Shown here: positions 33,973 through 43,701 of the stretch, piece after piece
Position numbering within the stretch: position 1 is the stretch's first letter
Layout: each line of letters begins with the position of its first letter
NCBI GenBank assembly: GCA_938075305.1
Contig: CALJGV010000011.1
Location: forward strand, 1-64,000
DNA: 64,000 bases
Direction of reading: 5' to 3'
From: an uncultured bacterium
Lineage (GTDB): Bacteria; Planctomycetota; UBA1135; GCA-002686595
Notes under the pieces: generated by a model
What the model was told of the DNA's origin: nothing
Databases searched by the model: none
The model's input: only the letters and a program-made list of their open reading frames with translations
Made by a program: the position numbers and the translations under genes

Positions 33973-35265
33973 ATGAACCAGACATTCGCCACCCTCGGCC
34001 TCTCAGGCCTCCTCATGCTCACGACTCAGGCGCGCCCGCAGGACGGCGGGACCCTGGTAGACCTCGCCGTGGGGGCCGGGAAGTTCACCACCTTGGTCGC
34101 CGCGGTCGAGGCCGCGGGGCTCGCGGACGCGCTCTCCGGCGACGGCCCGCTCACGGTCTTCGCGCCCACCGATGCGGCGTTTGCGGCTCTGGGCGAGGAC
34201 GCCCTGAGGGAGCTCCTCACGGAGCGCGGGCGGCCGCAGCTGACGCGGATCCTCCTGCACCACGTGGTGGCGGGAGAGGTGCTCGCCGAGGATGTGGTCC
34301 AGGCGAATGGGCTGGAGACCCTCGCCGGGACCCGCCTCGCCGTGCAGGCGGCGCTCGGGCGAGTGATCGTCGATGGGGCCGCGGTGGAGACCGCGGACCT
34401 GCGAGCCAGCAACGGAGTGATCCACGTGATCGACCGGGTCCTGCTTCCGCCGGCGCGTTCGGCGGCGCTTGAGGCGCTGCTCGTGGGCGCGGTCGAGCGG
34501 GGCGTGGCGCTGTTCAATGACGGCGACGAGGCGGGCTGCTGTGCGGTCTACGCCACGGCGCTCGACGCCCTTCGGCTCGGGCGCGGCTTCGGCCTGATGG
34601 ACTGGGAGCGTGAGGTCCTCCTGGGGATGGTGGGCGAGGCCAACCGATCCGCCGGGGCGCGGGAGCTGGCCTGGGCGTATCGGGGCATCATCGACGCGGT
34701 GCTCGCCGGCGAGCTGCCCCGGCCCGCGCCGGAGATCGACGAAGCGGGCCGCGTGGTCTTCAGCTTCGGTGGCGTGGCCGAGACCCGCAGGTGGGACACC
34801 GTCCTCGACGGCGTCATGGGGGGGCTGTCCACGGGCGGGATCCGTCAGGCAGAGGGTGCGATGATCTTCGAGGGGGTGACCTCCCTCGAGAACAACGGAG
34901 GCTTCTCCTCGATTCGCTGCGGTCTCGCGGACGAGGCGCTCGCTGGTGCGGACACGATCCAGCTGCGCGTCAAGGGGGACGGCCGGACGTACATCTTCGG
35001 CGCGCGGACCTCCAGCGGGATGGGAGGCGACTCCTTCTGGACTCGCTTCGCCACGGTGGATGGCGAGTGGCAGACCGTGGACGTCCGCATCGAGGACATG
35101 GAGCGGCACTTCTTCGGCCGCAGGATGGGCGGCACCATCACGGCGGAGCGGATCCGCGGGCTCGAGTTCTACGTCTACGACAAGAAGGCCGGCCCGTTCC
35201 GCCTCGAGGTGGACGAGATCCGGGCGATGTCGAGCCCGAAGGGCGCGGGCCACAGCGGCAGCTGA
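33973..35265 (+). CDS. Exported fasciclin (FAS1) and CIA30-domain protein
   Basis: This 430-aa protein has a signal peptide (FATLGLSGLLMLTTQARPQ), a fasciclin domain at about 25-160 (PLTVFAPTDAAFAAL, LTRILLHHVVAGEVL, NGVIHVIDRVLLPP), a helical linker with a Cys-Cys pair (DEAGCCAVYATAL), and a C-terminal CIA30-like beta sandwich (255-420; WDTVLDGVMGGLSTGGI, IQLRVKGDGRTYIFGAR). FAS1 domains mediate adhesion. CIA30-like domains are carbohydrate-binding-type folds first named from a complex I assembly factor; here an extracytoplasmic binding role is more likely. The gene is flanked by other secreted-protein genes. Confidence 0.85.
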   Translation: MNQTFATLGLSGLLMLTTQARPQDGGTLVDLAVGAGKFTTLVAAVEAAGLADALSGDGPLTVFAPTDAAFAALGEDALRELLTERGRPQLTRILLHHVVAGEVLAEDVVQANGLETLAGTRLAVQAALGRVIVDGAAVETADLRASNGVIHVIDRVLLPPARSAALEALLVGAVERGVALFNDGDEAGCCAVYATALDALRLGRGFGLMDWEREVLLGMVGEANRSAGARELAWAYRGIIDAVLAGELPRPAPEIDEAGRVVFSFGGVAETRRWDTVLDGVMGGLSTGGIRQAEGAMIFEGVTSLENNGGFSSIRCGLADEALAGADTIQLRVKGDGRTYIFGARTSSGMGGDSFWTRFATVDGEWQTVDVRIEDMERHFFGRRMGGTITAERIRGLEFYVYDKKAGPFRLEVDEIRAMSSPKGAGHSGS

Positions 35266-35434
35266 TCCCCGGGCACAGCGGCGGCGAAGTTGCTGGAGGG
35301 AGCGTCCCGCAGCGCCAGGCGAGGCTCTGTCTCGAGACCTCGCGCCGCCCATAGGGGGCCCTCGGGGTCACGGTTGGGGCCACCGGTTCAAGCTTGCATA
35401 GGAACCGAACTCCAGGGCCGTTCGTCCTGTTTCC

Positions 35435-38026
35435 ATGAAGCTTCCCCTGCTCGCCGCCTCCCTGCTCGCCCTCTCCCCCGTCGCCGCGTCCCAGGCAGGG
35501 ATCGGCCCCGAACTCGCTCCCCTCGACGCGGCCCCAGCGGTTCCCGTACCGGCGAGCTCGGGCCCGATCCAGCACCTGGTCAAGGTGAGCTCGAACCCCC
35601 TGGGGCTCCTGCGGCTGCAGCGGCTGGACCTCGACCTGGTGTCGATCGACCTCGGCGGAGGCGAGGCCATCCTGCTCGTGACGGATGAGGAGCTGGAGCA
35701 GATCCGAGGCGTCCGGCTCGCGCCGGAGGTGCTCATCGAGGACCTCGAGGGGTACTACGCGAGGCGGCTGGCCGCCGGGTCTGGCGAGGACAACGCGGGG
35801 GTGGGGTACGGCCAGTGGCTCAACCCGCCCTACGGGCAGGGCTCGATGGGGGGGTACTACACCTACGCGGAGATCGGCTCGGTCCTCGATCAGCTCACGG
35901 CGGCCTACCCGCAGTTCGTCTCCGCCAAGTCGTCCCTCGGCCCGTCGCTCCAGGGGCGCGAGATCTGGATGGTGAGGGTGTCGGACAACCCCGGCGTGGA
36001 CGAGCCCGAGCCGGAGATGCGCATCGACTCCCTGCACCACGCGCGCGAGCCCCAGGGCATGCAGACGACCCTGTACTTCCTCTGCTATCTGCTGGAGGAG
36101 TACGGCAGCGACCCGCTGGCCACCTACCTGCTCGACGAGCGCGAGATCTACGTGGTGCCCTGCGTGAACCCCGACGGCTACGAGTTCAACCGTCAGCAGT
36201 CCCCCGGCGGCGGCGGCCTCTGGCGCAAGAACCGCCGGAACAACGGCGGCAGCACGGGGGTGGACCTCAACCGGAACTACCCGTTCCAGTGGGGTGGCTC
36301 GGGCTCCAGCGGCTCCGGGTCCTCGGAGACCTACCGCGGGCCCGCGCCCGGGTCGGAGCCCGAGATCCAGGCCATGATCCAGTTCATTGACAGCCGGGAG
36401 TTCGAGACGTCCCTGTCGGTGCACACCTACTCGGACCTGTGGCTGGCGCCGTGGGGCTACGTGAATCAGTTCCCGCCGGACTGGGACGAGATCGGCGAGA
36501 TCGGCGACCTCGCGGTCGGGGACAACGGGTACGTCCACGGCCCGGCCTCGCTCATCCTCTACGAGGCGGACGGCGTCACCTTCGACTACGAGTACGGGGT
36601 CAAGGGCACGTACGGGTGGACGCCCGAGATCGGGAGCAGCAACGACGGCTTCTGGCCGCCGCAGAGCCGGATCGTCCCCCTTGCGGAGGAGAACCTGTCG
36701 GCCTTCGCTCGCACCGTGCTGGCCGCGGGGGCCTGGCTCCGGCCCGAGGCGGTCGCGCTGACGGACGCGGGCGATGGGGACGGCTCCTTCGAGCCTGGAG
36801 AGCCCGTGGACGTCGCGGCCTTCGTGCGCAACTCCGGGCGCGGGGACTCGGGGGCGGCGACGCTCGACCTCGCCACGTCGAGTCCCTTCGCGACCGTGAC
36901 CACGGCCCAGTCCTCCCTCTCGGTGCCGTCCTTCACCACCGGGACGGGAGCGACTCCGCTCCAACTCCTGCTCGACCCCTCGGCGCCCTCCGGCGAGGTC
37001 GTGAACTTCACGGTCACCGTGACCGAGGGCGGACGCCCCGAGGTCCTCGACGGTCAGCTGGTCGTGGGCGTGCGCGTGGTCGCGGCCTACGACTTCGAGG
37101 CGGCGGGTGACCAGGGCTGGACCATCGGGTCGCCGAACAACGCGACCACGGGTGAGTGGACCCGGGCGGACCCGATCGGGACCGCCGCGCAGCCGGAGAA
37201 TGACAACTCGCCAAGCCCGGGCACCCGCTGCTGGTTCACGGGCCAGGGGAGCGTGGGCGGGAGCCTCGGTGAGAACGATGTGGATGGGGGCAGCACGGCG
37301 CTGCTCTCCCCCTCCTTCGATCTCGATGGCTCGGCGTCTGCCACCCTTCGGTACGCGCGCTGGTACTCCAACGACACCGGCGCGTCACCCGGGGCCGACG
37401 TGTTGAACGTGGATCTCTCTGCCGATGGTGGGGTGAGCTGGACCAGCGCCGAGGTGGTGGGCCCCACCGGCGCGGGGACCACCGGGGGGTGGGTCGAGGC
37501 CTCGATCGACATCGGCGCCTTCGTGCCCCTCACCGATCAGGTCAGGGTGCGCTTCGTCGCGTCCGACCTCGGCAGCGGCTCCATCGTGGAAGCGGCGGTG
37601 GACGACGTGGTCGTGGAGGTCACCGACCCGGGCTGCCCCCAGCCGGAGAACTACTGCGTTCTGTCCCCCAACCAATGGACCGCTGGCGCCGTCATGGGGG
37701 CCACGGGCTCCACCGACGTCACCCTGAACCAGCTCGCCCTGACGGTCTCGGACGCCAACCCCTCGGGCTTCGGGCTGTTCTTCTACGGCCAGGGCCGGGA
37801 CCAGGTCCAGGTGGGCAACGGCTCGATCTGCATCGGGGGCGCGTTCCAGCGCCTCCCCGTGGTCCAGACCGATCCGGCAGGTGCGGCGTCCTACGCCCTG
37901 GACTTCCCCACGCTGCCCGTCGCGATCGCGAACGGCGAGACCTGGAACTTCCAGTTCTGGCTCAGGGACGTGGGCGGCTCGGGTTTCAACTTCTCGGACG
38001 GCCTCGAGATCACGTTCTGCCCGTGA
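35435..38026 (+). CDS. Secreted M14 zinc carboxypeptidase with C-terminal beta domains
   Basis: This 863-aa protein has a signal peptide (LLAASLLALSPVAASQA), a propeptide-like region (about 45-135), and an M14 carboxypeptidase domain (140-435). Zinc ligands are His202 and Glu205 in LHHAREPQGM, and His in LSVHTYSDL; the catalytic Glu lies in YGWTPEIGSS. VDLNRNYPFQW and the substrate-arginine region are present, so it should be active. It then has a CARDB-like repeat (440-540), a MAM/jelly-roll-like domain (550-730, GWTIGSPNNATTGEWTRADP) and a beta domain common in planctomycete secreted proteins (745-863). It probably removes C-terminal residues from extracellular proteins or peptides. Confidence 0.88.
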   Translation: MKLPLLAASLLALSPVAASQAGIGPELAPLDAAPAVPVPASSGPIQHLVKVSSNPLGLLRLQRLDLDLVSIDLGGGEAILLVTDEELEQIRGVRLAPEVLIEDLEGYYARRLAAGSGEDNAGVGYGQWLNPPYGQGSMGGYYTYAEIGSVLDQLTAAYPQFVSAKSSLGPSLQGREIWMVRVSDNPGVDEPEPEMRIDSLHHAREPQGMQTTLYFLCYLLEEYGSDPLATYLLDEREIYVVPCVNPDGYEFNRQQSPGGGGLWRKNRRNNGGSTGVDLNRNYPFQWGGSGSSGSGSSETYRGPAPGSEPEIQAMIQFIDSREFETSLSVHTYSDLWLAPWGYVNQFPPDWDEIGEIGDLAVGDNGYVHGPASLILYEADGVTFDYEYGVKGTYGWTPEIGSSNDGFWPPQSRIVPLAEENLSAFARTVLAAGAWLRPEAVALTDAGDGDGSFEPGEPVDVAAFVRNSGRGDSGAATLDLATSSPFATVTTAQSSLSVPSFTTGTGATPLQLLLDPSAPSGEVVNFTVTVTEGGRPEVLDGQLVVGVRVVAAYDFEAAGDQGWTIGSPNNATTGEWTRADPIGTAAQPENDNSPSPGTRCWFTGQGSVGGSLGENDVDGGSTALLSPSFDLDGSASATLRYARWYSNDTGASPGADVLNVDLSADGGVSWTSAEVVGPTGAGTTGGWVEASIDIGAFVPLTDQVRVRFVASDLGSGSIVEAAVDDVVVEVTDPGCPQPENYCVLSPNQWTAGAVMGATGSTDVTLNQLALTVSDANPSGFGLFFYGQGRDQVQVGNGSICIGGAFQRLPVVQTDPAGAASYALDFPTLPVAIANGETWNFQFWLRDVGGSGFNFSDGLEITFCP

Positions 38027-38166
38027 GGCCACGGGGCGCGCGGCCTGGATTTGATCCCGCCGGTCGCGTGCCCGGGGACGGACTCGATACCTTCAGCGAC
38101 CTCGCGCTCTCCGACGCCGCCCTGGTCCCTGCCTGAATCCATCGGGAGGGGGGGGCGGCGATCGAG

Positions 38167-39906
38167 GTGGGCCGAGACCCGTGCGCCGTGGAACGTCCCG
38201 AGTCAGCAACCCAATCCGAGCCCGAGGGGTCCGCGGCCACGGGCGAGCAGCCCGTCCGCCATCGGCGCCTGGCCCTGCGCACCGCGCTGGTCTCGAGCCT
38301 GACTCTGGTGAGCCGCGTGCTCGGCTACGCCCGCGAGATGCTGGCCGCCGCACTCTTCGGGGACACTTCGGGGATCTTCGACGCCTTCCTCACGGCGTTC
38401 CGTGTGCCGAACCTGTTCCGTCGCTTCCTCGGGGAGGGGGCGCTGGCCACGAGCTTCCAGACCGCTCTGACCGAGGTGGACGAGCGCCACGGGGCCTCCG
38501 CCGGGGGGGTGCTCTTCCGCAGGACCCTCGGGCTCATGGCCGTGGTGTCGTTCCTCCTGAGCTTGCTCGTGATGGCCGCGGTCTACATGGCCCCCGATCA
38601 GCTCCCCGGGACCGATTGGGCGTGGCTGGGGGCCGACCCCGACGCCGTGAGGGACCTGACGGTCCGGGTCATGCCCTTCCTCGTGCTGGTCTGCCTCTCG
38701 TCCCTGGTGACCGGCGCGCTCCACGTCCGGGGCCGGTTCGGAGCTCCCGCCTTCGCGCCAGCCGCCATGAACCTCGCGTGGATCGCCACGCTGCTGGTGA
38801 TCGCGTGGCAGTTCGGCTGGGGGGACGCGTCCGCAGCCGAGGCCGGAGGACCCGACCAGGCCGCCCGCCACGTGGCCATGGCCCGCTGGCTCGCCTGGGG
38901 GCTCCTGGTGGCTGGGCTCGTGCAGCTCGCGGTCCAGTGGCCGGCCCTGCGCTCAGCGGGCCTCCTGGGGCGCCGTGGGGGCGCGAGGGCCCTCCCGCCG
39001 GGCGCCCCCGGCCCCGGGGAGGTCCTGCGGCGCTCGGCTCCCCTGGCCCTCGGGGCGGCCGTGTACCAGATCAACGTGATGGTGGACGGCCTGATGGCCG
39101 AGAGCCTGCTCTCGAACGGCGGCCCCACCGCCCACTACTACGCCAACCGCGTCCAGCAGTTCCCCCTGGCGCTCGTGGCCATCGCCGCGACCAGCGCCGT
39201 GTTCCCGGCCCTCCAGCAGCTCGGCCACCGCCGCGAGCGAGCGGCCCTGCGTCGGCTGCACGACCGCACCCACCTGGCCATCGCGGCGGTGGCCCTGCCG
39301 GCGGCTGTGGGGCTCTTCGTCCTCGCCCGGCCCGTGGTGGAGGTCTCCTTCGAGCACGGGGCCTTCGGCCCCGAGGGCGTGGACCGGACCACCCTGGCCC
39401 TCAAGGCGCTCTGCTTCGCCATCGTGCCCGCCGGCGCCACGGGGCTCGTGGCCCGCACCTACTACTCCGTGGGCGACTTCACCACGCCCGTGAAGGTGTC
39501 CGCCGCGATGCTCGTGCTGAACGGGCTCCTGAACGTGCTCTTCCTGGTGGGGATGGGGATGGACGTGGAGGGGCTCGCCGCGGCCACCGCGGTGACGAGC
39601 GCGCTCAACGTCGCGATGCTACTTCCTGGCCTCACGCGCAGGCTGGGCCTGCCGAAGAGCGAGGTGCCATTCGGGCATGCGTTGCCCCGGATCGCCGTCG
39701 CATCGGCGCTCTCGGGCCTCGCGGCGGGCCTCACCGAGCAGGGGTTGGACGGGATCCTGGGTCCGGCCGTGGCGCTCCTCGTCGCGATCGGCGCCGGCGG
39801 CGCGGTGTACCTGGGCGCCGCCCTCGCCCTGGGCATCGAGGACGTGCGAGCGATCAGCAAGAAGGTGCTCGGCCGGCTGCGCCCGGGGCGCGGCGCAGCC
39901 CGCTGA
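38167..39906 (+). CDS. murJ: Lipid II flippase MurJ
   Basis: This 579-aa multi-spanning protein matches MurJ (MviN), which moves lipid II across the inner membrane for peptidoglycan synthesis. The signature SLTLVSRVLGYAREMLAAALFG lies at the first helix, and AFRVPNLFRRFLGEGALATSFQ is also diagnostic. About 14 hydrophobic helices are visible. The GTG at 38167 is the only start that keeps the whole N-terminus, but a second in-frame GTG at 38188 is possible. The gene supports the presence of peptidoglycan, as now shown for most planctomycetes. Confidence 0.92.
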   Translation: MGRDPCAVERPESATQSEPEGSAATGEQPVRHRRLALRTALVSSLTLVSRVLGYAREMLAAALFGDTSGIFDAFLTAFRVPNLFRRFLGEGALATSFQTALTEVDERHGASAGGVLFRRTLGLMAVVSFLLSLLVMAAVYMAPDQLPGTDWAWLGADPDAVRDLTVRVMPFLVLVCLSSLVTGALHVRGRFGAPAFAPAAMNLAWIATLLVIAWQFGWGDASAAEAGGPDQAARHVAMARWLAWGLLVAGLVQLAVQWPALRSAGLLGRRGGARALPPGAPGPGEVLRRSAPLALGAAVYQINVMVDGLMAESLLSNGGPTAHYYANRVQQFPLALVAIAATSAVFPALQQLGHRRERAALRRLHDRTHLAIAAVALPAAVGLFVLARPVVEVSFEHGAFGPEGVDRTTLALKALCFAIVPAGATGLVARTYYSVGDFTTPVKVSAAMLVLNGLLNVLFLVGMGMDVEGLAAATAVTSALNVAMLLPGLTRRLGLPKSEVPFGHALPRIAVASALSGLAAGLTEQGLDGILGPAVALLVAIGAGGAVYLGAALALGIEDVRAISKKVLGRLRPGRGAAR

Positions 39907-40111
39907 CGCGGGTGGTCCGGGCGACCTCGGTGCAGGCCCCCCCTTGCAACCGAAGCGGTTGGCGCGAATCATGGTCCCCAGGTCGGCACCCGTGCCTGAT
40001 GGGGCGACGTCGACGAAGAGTCCCAAGCCCAGTCCACACCACGTGACCTCGACGCAGCCGCAAGCAACCGACCTTCTCCAGCACGACCTCGAAGCAACGG
40101 GAACGGAGGCC

Positions 40112-42613
40112 ATGAACCACGGCGCGAAGACCTCCGACCTGGCGGGTGAGCCTCAGGAGGACGGGGCGTTCCTCGACAGCGTGGATCCCCCCGCGGACCT
40201 GCCGGATCCGGACCTGGGCGAGAACTCCCTGAAGGTGCTCGAGCGTCGTTACCTGATCCGCGGAGACGACGGAGAGCTCACCGAGACGCCGCGCCAGATG
40301 TTCTGGCGGGTGGCGCGTACGGTGGCCAGCGCCGAGGTGAAGTTCGACGCGGAGCCCGAGGAGGCCGTCGAGGTCGCCCGGGACTTCTACACCCTCATGA
40401 GCCAGCGGATGTTCCTGCCGAACAGCCCCTGCCTCACGAACGCGGGCCGGGGCAGCGGGATGCTCTCCGCCTGCTTCGTGCTCCCGGTCCCCGACTCCGT
40501 CGAGGGCATCTACGAGGCGGTCAAGGCCACCGCGCTCATCCAGAAGGCCGGCGGCGGCACCGGCTTCAACTTCTCTCGCATCCGCCCGGCAGGGCGGCTC
40601 GTGAAGAGCTCCGGCGGCCAGGGCGCTGGCCCCCTCACCTTCATGGACGTCTTCTCCAAGGCGTCCGACTCGATCCAGCAGGGCGCCTTCCGCAAGGGCG
40701 CCAACATGGGGATCCTCCGGGTGGACCACCCGGACATCGCGGAATTCATCGTCTGCAAGGACGACCGCTCCAAGCTGAACAACTTCAACGTCAGCGTGGC
40801 GGTCACCGACCGCTTCATGGAGCAGCTTCGGGAGGACCCTGGTGCCGCCCACCAGGTCCTCGACCCACTCACAGGAGAGTGGGCGCCGCTGGAGCGGGAC
40901 GGAGCCACCTGCACGGTCGGCGACCTGTGGAACTCGGTCATCGAACACGCCCACGCCTCTGGCGAGCCCGGTGTGGTCTTCATCGACCGAATCAACGCCG
41001 CCAACCCCATCAAGAACGTGGGGCAGATCGAGGCGACCAACCCCTGCGGTGAGCAGCCCCTGCACGCCTGGGACTCCTGCAACCTCGGATCCATCAACCT
41101 CGGCCGCTTCGTCATCCCCGAGGTCGACGAGGCGACGGGCGAGGCGACCTCCCGCTTCCACTGGGACGCCTACCGCGAGGTCATCCACACCTGCACGCGC
41201 TTCCTCGACGACGTCATCGAGGTCAACGAGTACCCCCTGCGTGAGATCGCCGAGATGTCCCGCTCGACCCGGCGCATCGGCCTCGGGGTCATGGGCTTCG
41301 CCGACGCCCTCTACTCCCTCGGGCTGCCGTACGACTCCCAGGAGGCGTGCGCCTTCGGCGAGGAGATCATGCGGGTGCTGAACGAGGAGTCGCATCTCGC
41401 CTCCGAGGTGCTCGCCGAGGAGCGCGGCACCTTCGGGGCCTGGGAGGGTTCCGAGTACGAGGCGCAGGGAAAAAGCCTAAGGAATAGCTACACGACCACG
41501 ATCGCGCCCACCGGGACCATCTCCATCATCGCGGGCTGCTCGGGGGGGATCGAGCCCATGTTCAGCCTCGCCTTCGAGCGCCAGATCATGAAGGACGCGG
41601 ACGGTAACCCCACCGTCATGCGCGAGATCAACGAGGTCTTCGAGCGCACCGCGCAGGCGTCCGGTTACTTCTCTGACGAGTTGGTCGAGAGGATCCTCGC
41701 CGACGGGACGCTCGCGCACATCGACGAGGTGCCCGAGGCGGACCAGCGGCTCTTCGTGACCGCCCACGACATTGCGCCCGAGTGGCACATGCGCATGCAG
41801 GCCGCCTTCCAGCGCCACTGCGACGCGTCGATTTCGAAGACGATCAACTTCCCCAAGTCCGCTAGCGTCGAGGATGTTCGAGAGATCTACGACATGGCAG
41901 TCGACATGGGCGTGAAAGGTGTCACTGTGTACCGCGACGGCTGCCGCGACATGCAGCCCATGGCGCTCAAGGGCGCCGACCGTCCCACGGGAGGGATGGC
42001 GACTGACGCGGCAGGGGCCGGGACCGCACGCCCGACTCCTGCCGCTGAAGTCCTCCAGGGAGGAGCTCAGCTCGACCCCGTCCGCTTGCCGGAGATCATG
42101 CCGTCCCTGCGGATCCGGCAGATGACGCCCTTCGGCAACATGCACGTGAAGGTGTCGGTGGACCCGACCGCGGGTCGAGAGCGCGAGGTCTTCGCCCAGC
42201 TCGGCAAGGGGGGCGACGTGGCCAACTCGGACCTCGAAGCCATCTGCCGCATCCTCTCCCTTTGGCTCCGCTCCAACGGCAGCCTGGAGAAGGCGGTCTC
42301 CCAGCTCTCGGGGATCGGCTCCAGCCTGACGGTGCCGACGAAGGACGGCCGGATCATGTCCCTGGCGGACGGCCTCGCGACGGCGCTGCTGCGCTACAAG
42401 AGAGCCAAGGACGAGCACGGCCTCGAGGCCCTGCTGCTGGGCCGCGTGTCCGCCGAGGAACTGGACGGTGACCCGAACCAGAAGCGCACCCACTCCTCAC
42501 CCAAGGTGAGCGACGCTGAGCGCTACAAGGTCAAATGCCCCCAGTGTGAGGGGGGCGTCTCGTTCGAGGAGGGCTGCGTCATGTGCCACTCCTGCGGGTT
42601 CAGCCAGTGCTAG
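40112..42613 (+). CDS. nrdJ: Vitamin B12-dependent ribonucleotide reductase (class II)
   Basis: The protein (833 aa from this start) is a class II ribonucleotide reductase, which makes deoxyribonucleotides with an adenosylcobalamin radical and needs no oxygen. Catalytic Cys312 lies in NPCGEQPL with its Glu, and FLPNSPCLTNAG, QKAGGGTGFNFSRIRP and APTGTISIIAGCSGG are diagnostic. The C-terminus has a TSCPD-type region (MTPFGNMHVKVSVD) and a zinc-ribbon tail (CPQCEGGVSFEEGCVMCHSC). Start is uncertain: GGAGG sits only 2 nt before ATG 40112, and an upstream ATG at 39971 is in frame. I saw no cobalamin riboswitch in the 205 bp upstream. The stop is 8 bp from the convergent next gene. Confidence 0.92.
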   Translation: MNHGAKTSDLAGEPQEDGAFLDSVDPPADLPDPDLGENSLKVLERRYLIRGDDGELTETPRQMFWRVARTVASAEVKFDAEPEEAVEVARDFYTLMSQRMFLPNSPCLTNAGRGSGMLSACFVLPVPDSVEGIYEAVKATALIQKAGGGTGFNFSRIRPAGRLVKSSGGQGAGPLTFMDVFSKASDSIQQGAFRKGANMGILRVDHPDIAEFIVCKDDRSKLNNFNVSVAVTDRFMEQLREDPGAAHQVLDPLTGEWAPLERDGATCTVGDLWNSVIEHAHASGEPGVVFIDRINAANPIKNVGQIEATNPCGEQPLHAWDSCNLGSINLGRFVIPEVDEATGEATSRFHWDAYREVIHTCTRFLDDVIEVNEYPLREIAEMSRSTRRIGLGVMGFADALYSLGLPYDSQEACAFGEEIMRVLNEESHLASEVLAEERGTFGAWEGSEYEAQGKSLRNSYTTTIAPTGTISIIAGCSGGIEPMFSLAFERQIMKDADGNPTVMREINEVFERTAQASGYFSDELVERILADGTLAHIDEVPEADQRLFVTAHDIAPEWHMRMQAAFQRHCDASISKTINFPKSASVEDVREIYDMAVDMGVKGVTVYRDGCRDMQPMALKGADRPTGGMATDAAGAGTARPTPAAEVLQGGAQLDPVRLPEIMPSLRIRQMTPFGNMHVKVSVDPTAGREREVFAQLGKGGDVANSDLEAICRILSLWLRSNGSLEKAVSQLSGIGSSLTVPTKDGRIMSLADGLATALLRYKRAKDEHGLEALLLGRVSAEELDGDPNQKRTHSSPKVSDAERYKVKCPQCEGGVSFEEGCVMCHSCGFSQC

Positions 42614-42620
42614 CTCGACC

Positions 42621-43454
42621 CTAGCGCCGCAGGCTGCCCCTGGGCTTGGCCGCGCCGGCCTTCGGGTCCGTGGACTCGTCCCCGGATCCGGGGATGCGTC
42701 GACCGAAGATGTCCGTCGCGCCTCCGGTCTCTCCGGTCTCGCCGGGGACGGTGCGCCCGAAGATGTCGGTGGACAGCGACGGCGCGTCCGCCGACGGGGC
42801 GATCGTCCGACCGAAGATGTCACTGCGACCGGTCATCCGCGGCGTGCGCCGGGTGAAGATCAGCTGATTGCTGTTGCCGCCCCAAGAGAGGAGGAGCTGG
42901 CGCTCGGTGAAGGCGGCCTTGAACTCCCTGGGCTGGCCGGTCCGCTCCCAGGCGAGGCCCTCGCTGTTCGAGTCCTGGAAGCTGCCGATCATCGTCGTCA
43001 GGGTCAGGCGACCCTCCGGGTCGAGGACGTACTCGCCGCCGAGGGACATGTGGAAGGCCAGCCCGTTCAGGCGCGACGTCGGGTCTCCCGTGCCATGGAG
43101 CTCCAGGGACAGGAAGTTCTCGCTGATGACGAGCAGGCCCGAGACCCCCTGGCTGGTGGACGGCGACTTGCGCAGCTTCATGCTCTTGAGCTGCCATCCA
43201 CCGACGAGCATCTCCTGGGGGGACTGGGCTTCCGCCGAGTCCCTGCGGCGGCCGAACACGTCCAGGGTCGTGTCGCGGGTCGCGCCCGGGAACTCGCGGG
43301 CGCGCTCGTCGTCCTCCGTGGCGGCGGTCCTCGTTGTTCCCTGCTCTTGCGCTCCTCGGGCGGTCCCGCGCGTTCGAGGCGACCCCTCCTGGTTGGCGAA
43401 GGACAGGACGGTCAGGGTGCTCAAGAGGAGCGGGAGGGCGTGGTGTAGTTTCAT
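42621..43454 (-). CDS. Exported protein with lipocalin-like core and tandem DIFGR repeats
   Basis: This 277-aa protein starts with a signal-like MKLHHALPLLLSTLTVLSFA. Residues 80-203 form a beta-rich core that may be lipocalin-like (LVGGWQLKSMKLRK, FHMSLGGEYVLDPEGRLTLT, ERQLLLSWGGNSNQLIFTRR); this is a guess from strand pattern. The C-terminus (211-264) carries three 18-residue units each starting S/T-DIFGR, and a fourth related motif, DVFGRR, lies before the core at 65-70. No function is known. The gene converges on nrdJ and is divergent from dsbD, 247 bp away. Confidence 0.65.
   Translation of the reverse strand: MKLHHALPLLLSTLTVLSFANQEGSPRTRGTARGAQEQGTTRTAATEDDERAREFPGATRDTTLDVFGRRRDSAEAQSPQEMLVGGWQLKSMKLRKSPSTSQGVSGLLVISENFLSLELHGTGDPTSRLNGLAFHMSLGGEYVLDPEGRLTLTTMIGSFQDSNSEGLAWERTGQPREFKAAFTERQLLLSWGGNSNQLIFTRRTPRMTGRSDIFGRTIAPSADAPSLSTDIFGRTVPGETGETGGATDIFGRRIPGSGDESTDPKAGAAKPRGSLRR
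42663..42824 (-). repeat. Three tandem 54-bp (18-residue) DIFGR repeats
   Basis: Repeat units start at residues 211, 229 and 247 of the 277-aa protein, exactly 18 residues apart. Each begins S/T-D-I-F-G-R-T/R-I/V and continues with a Ser/Gly/Glu/Pro-rich spacer, the spacers being different. The strict motif with variable spacers suggests repeated short binding motifs rather than a folded domain. Confidence 0.8.
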
Positions 43455-43701
43455 GGTCGATGGGGCCGGGCAGGCTCTCCACTGTGTCGGAGGTCGGCGC
43501 CCTGCGCCATGAGCACCTGTGCAAGGATCCTGATCGAGACACGTTTCAGGCGGGCAAGACCCGTGAATGTGCCCTCGCGGGACACCAAAACCCCGTACTC
43601 CTCCCAGGGCCCGCGGTCACGGCCTCCCGGGCTCCTGATAACTTCTTCGTCGCCGGGGTGCGTCAATCCCGACGTCCGCCGGCACCGATCAAGGACGGTC
43701 C

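Noticed and set aside
35380..35410. tRNA-like GGTTCAAGC segment upstream of the carboxypeptidase
   Set aside because: No acceptor stem, anticodon arm or CCA context can be folded around it.
39907..40111. A cobalamin riboswitch upstream of the B12-dependent ribonucleotide reductase
   Set aside because: I looked for the B12 box and the paired core and found no convincing match in these 205 bp.
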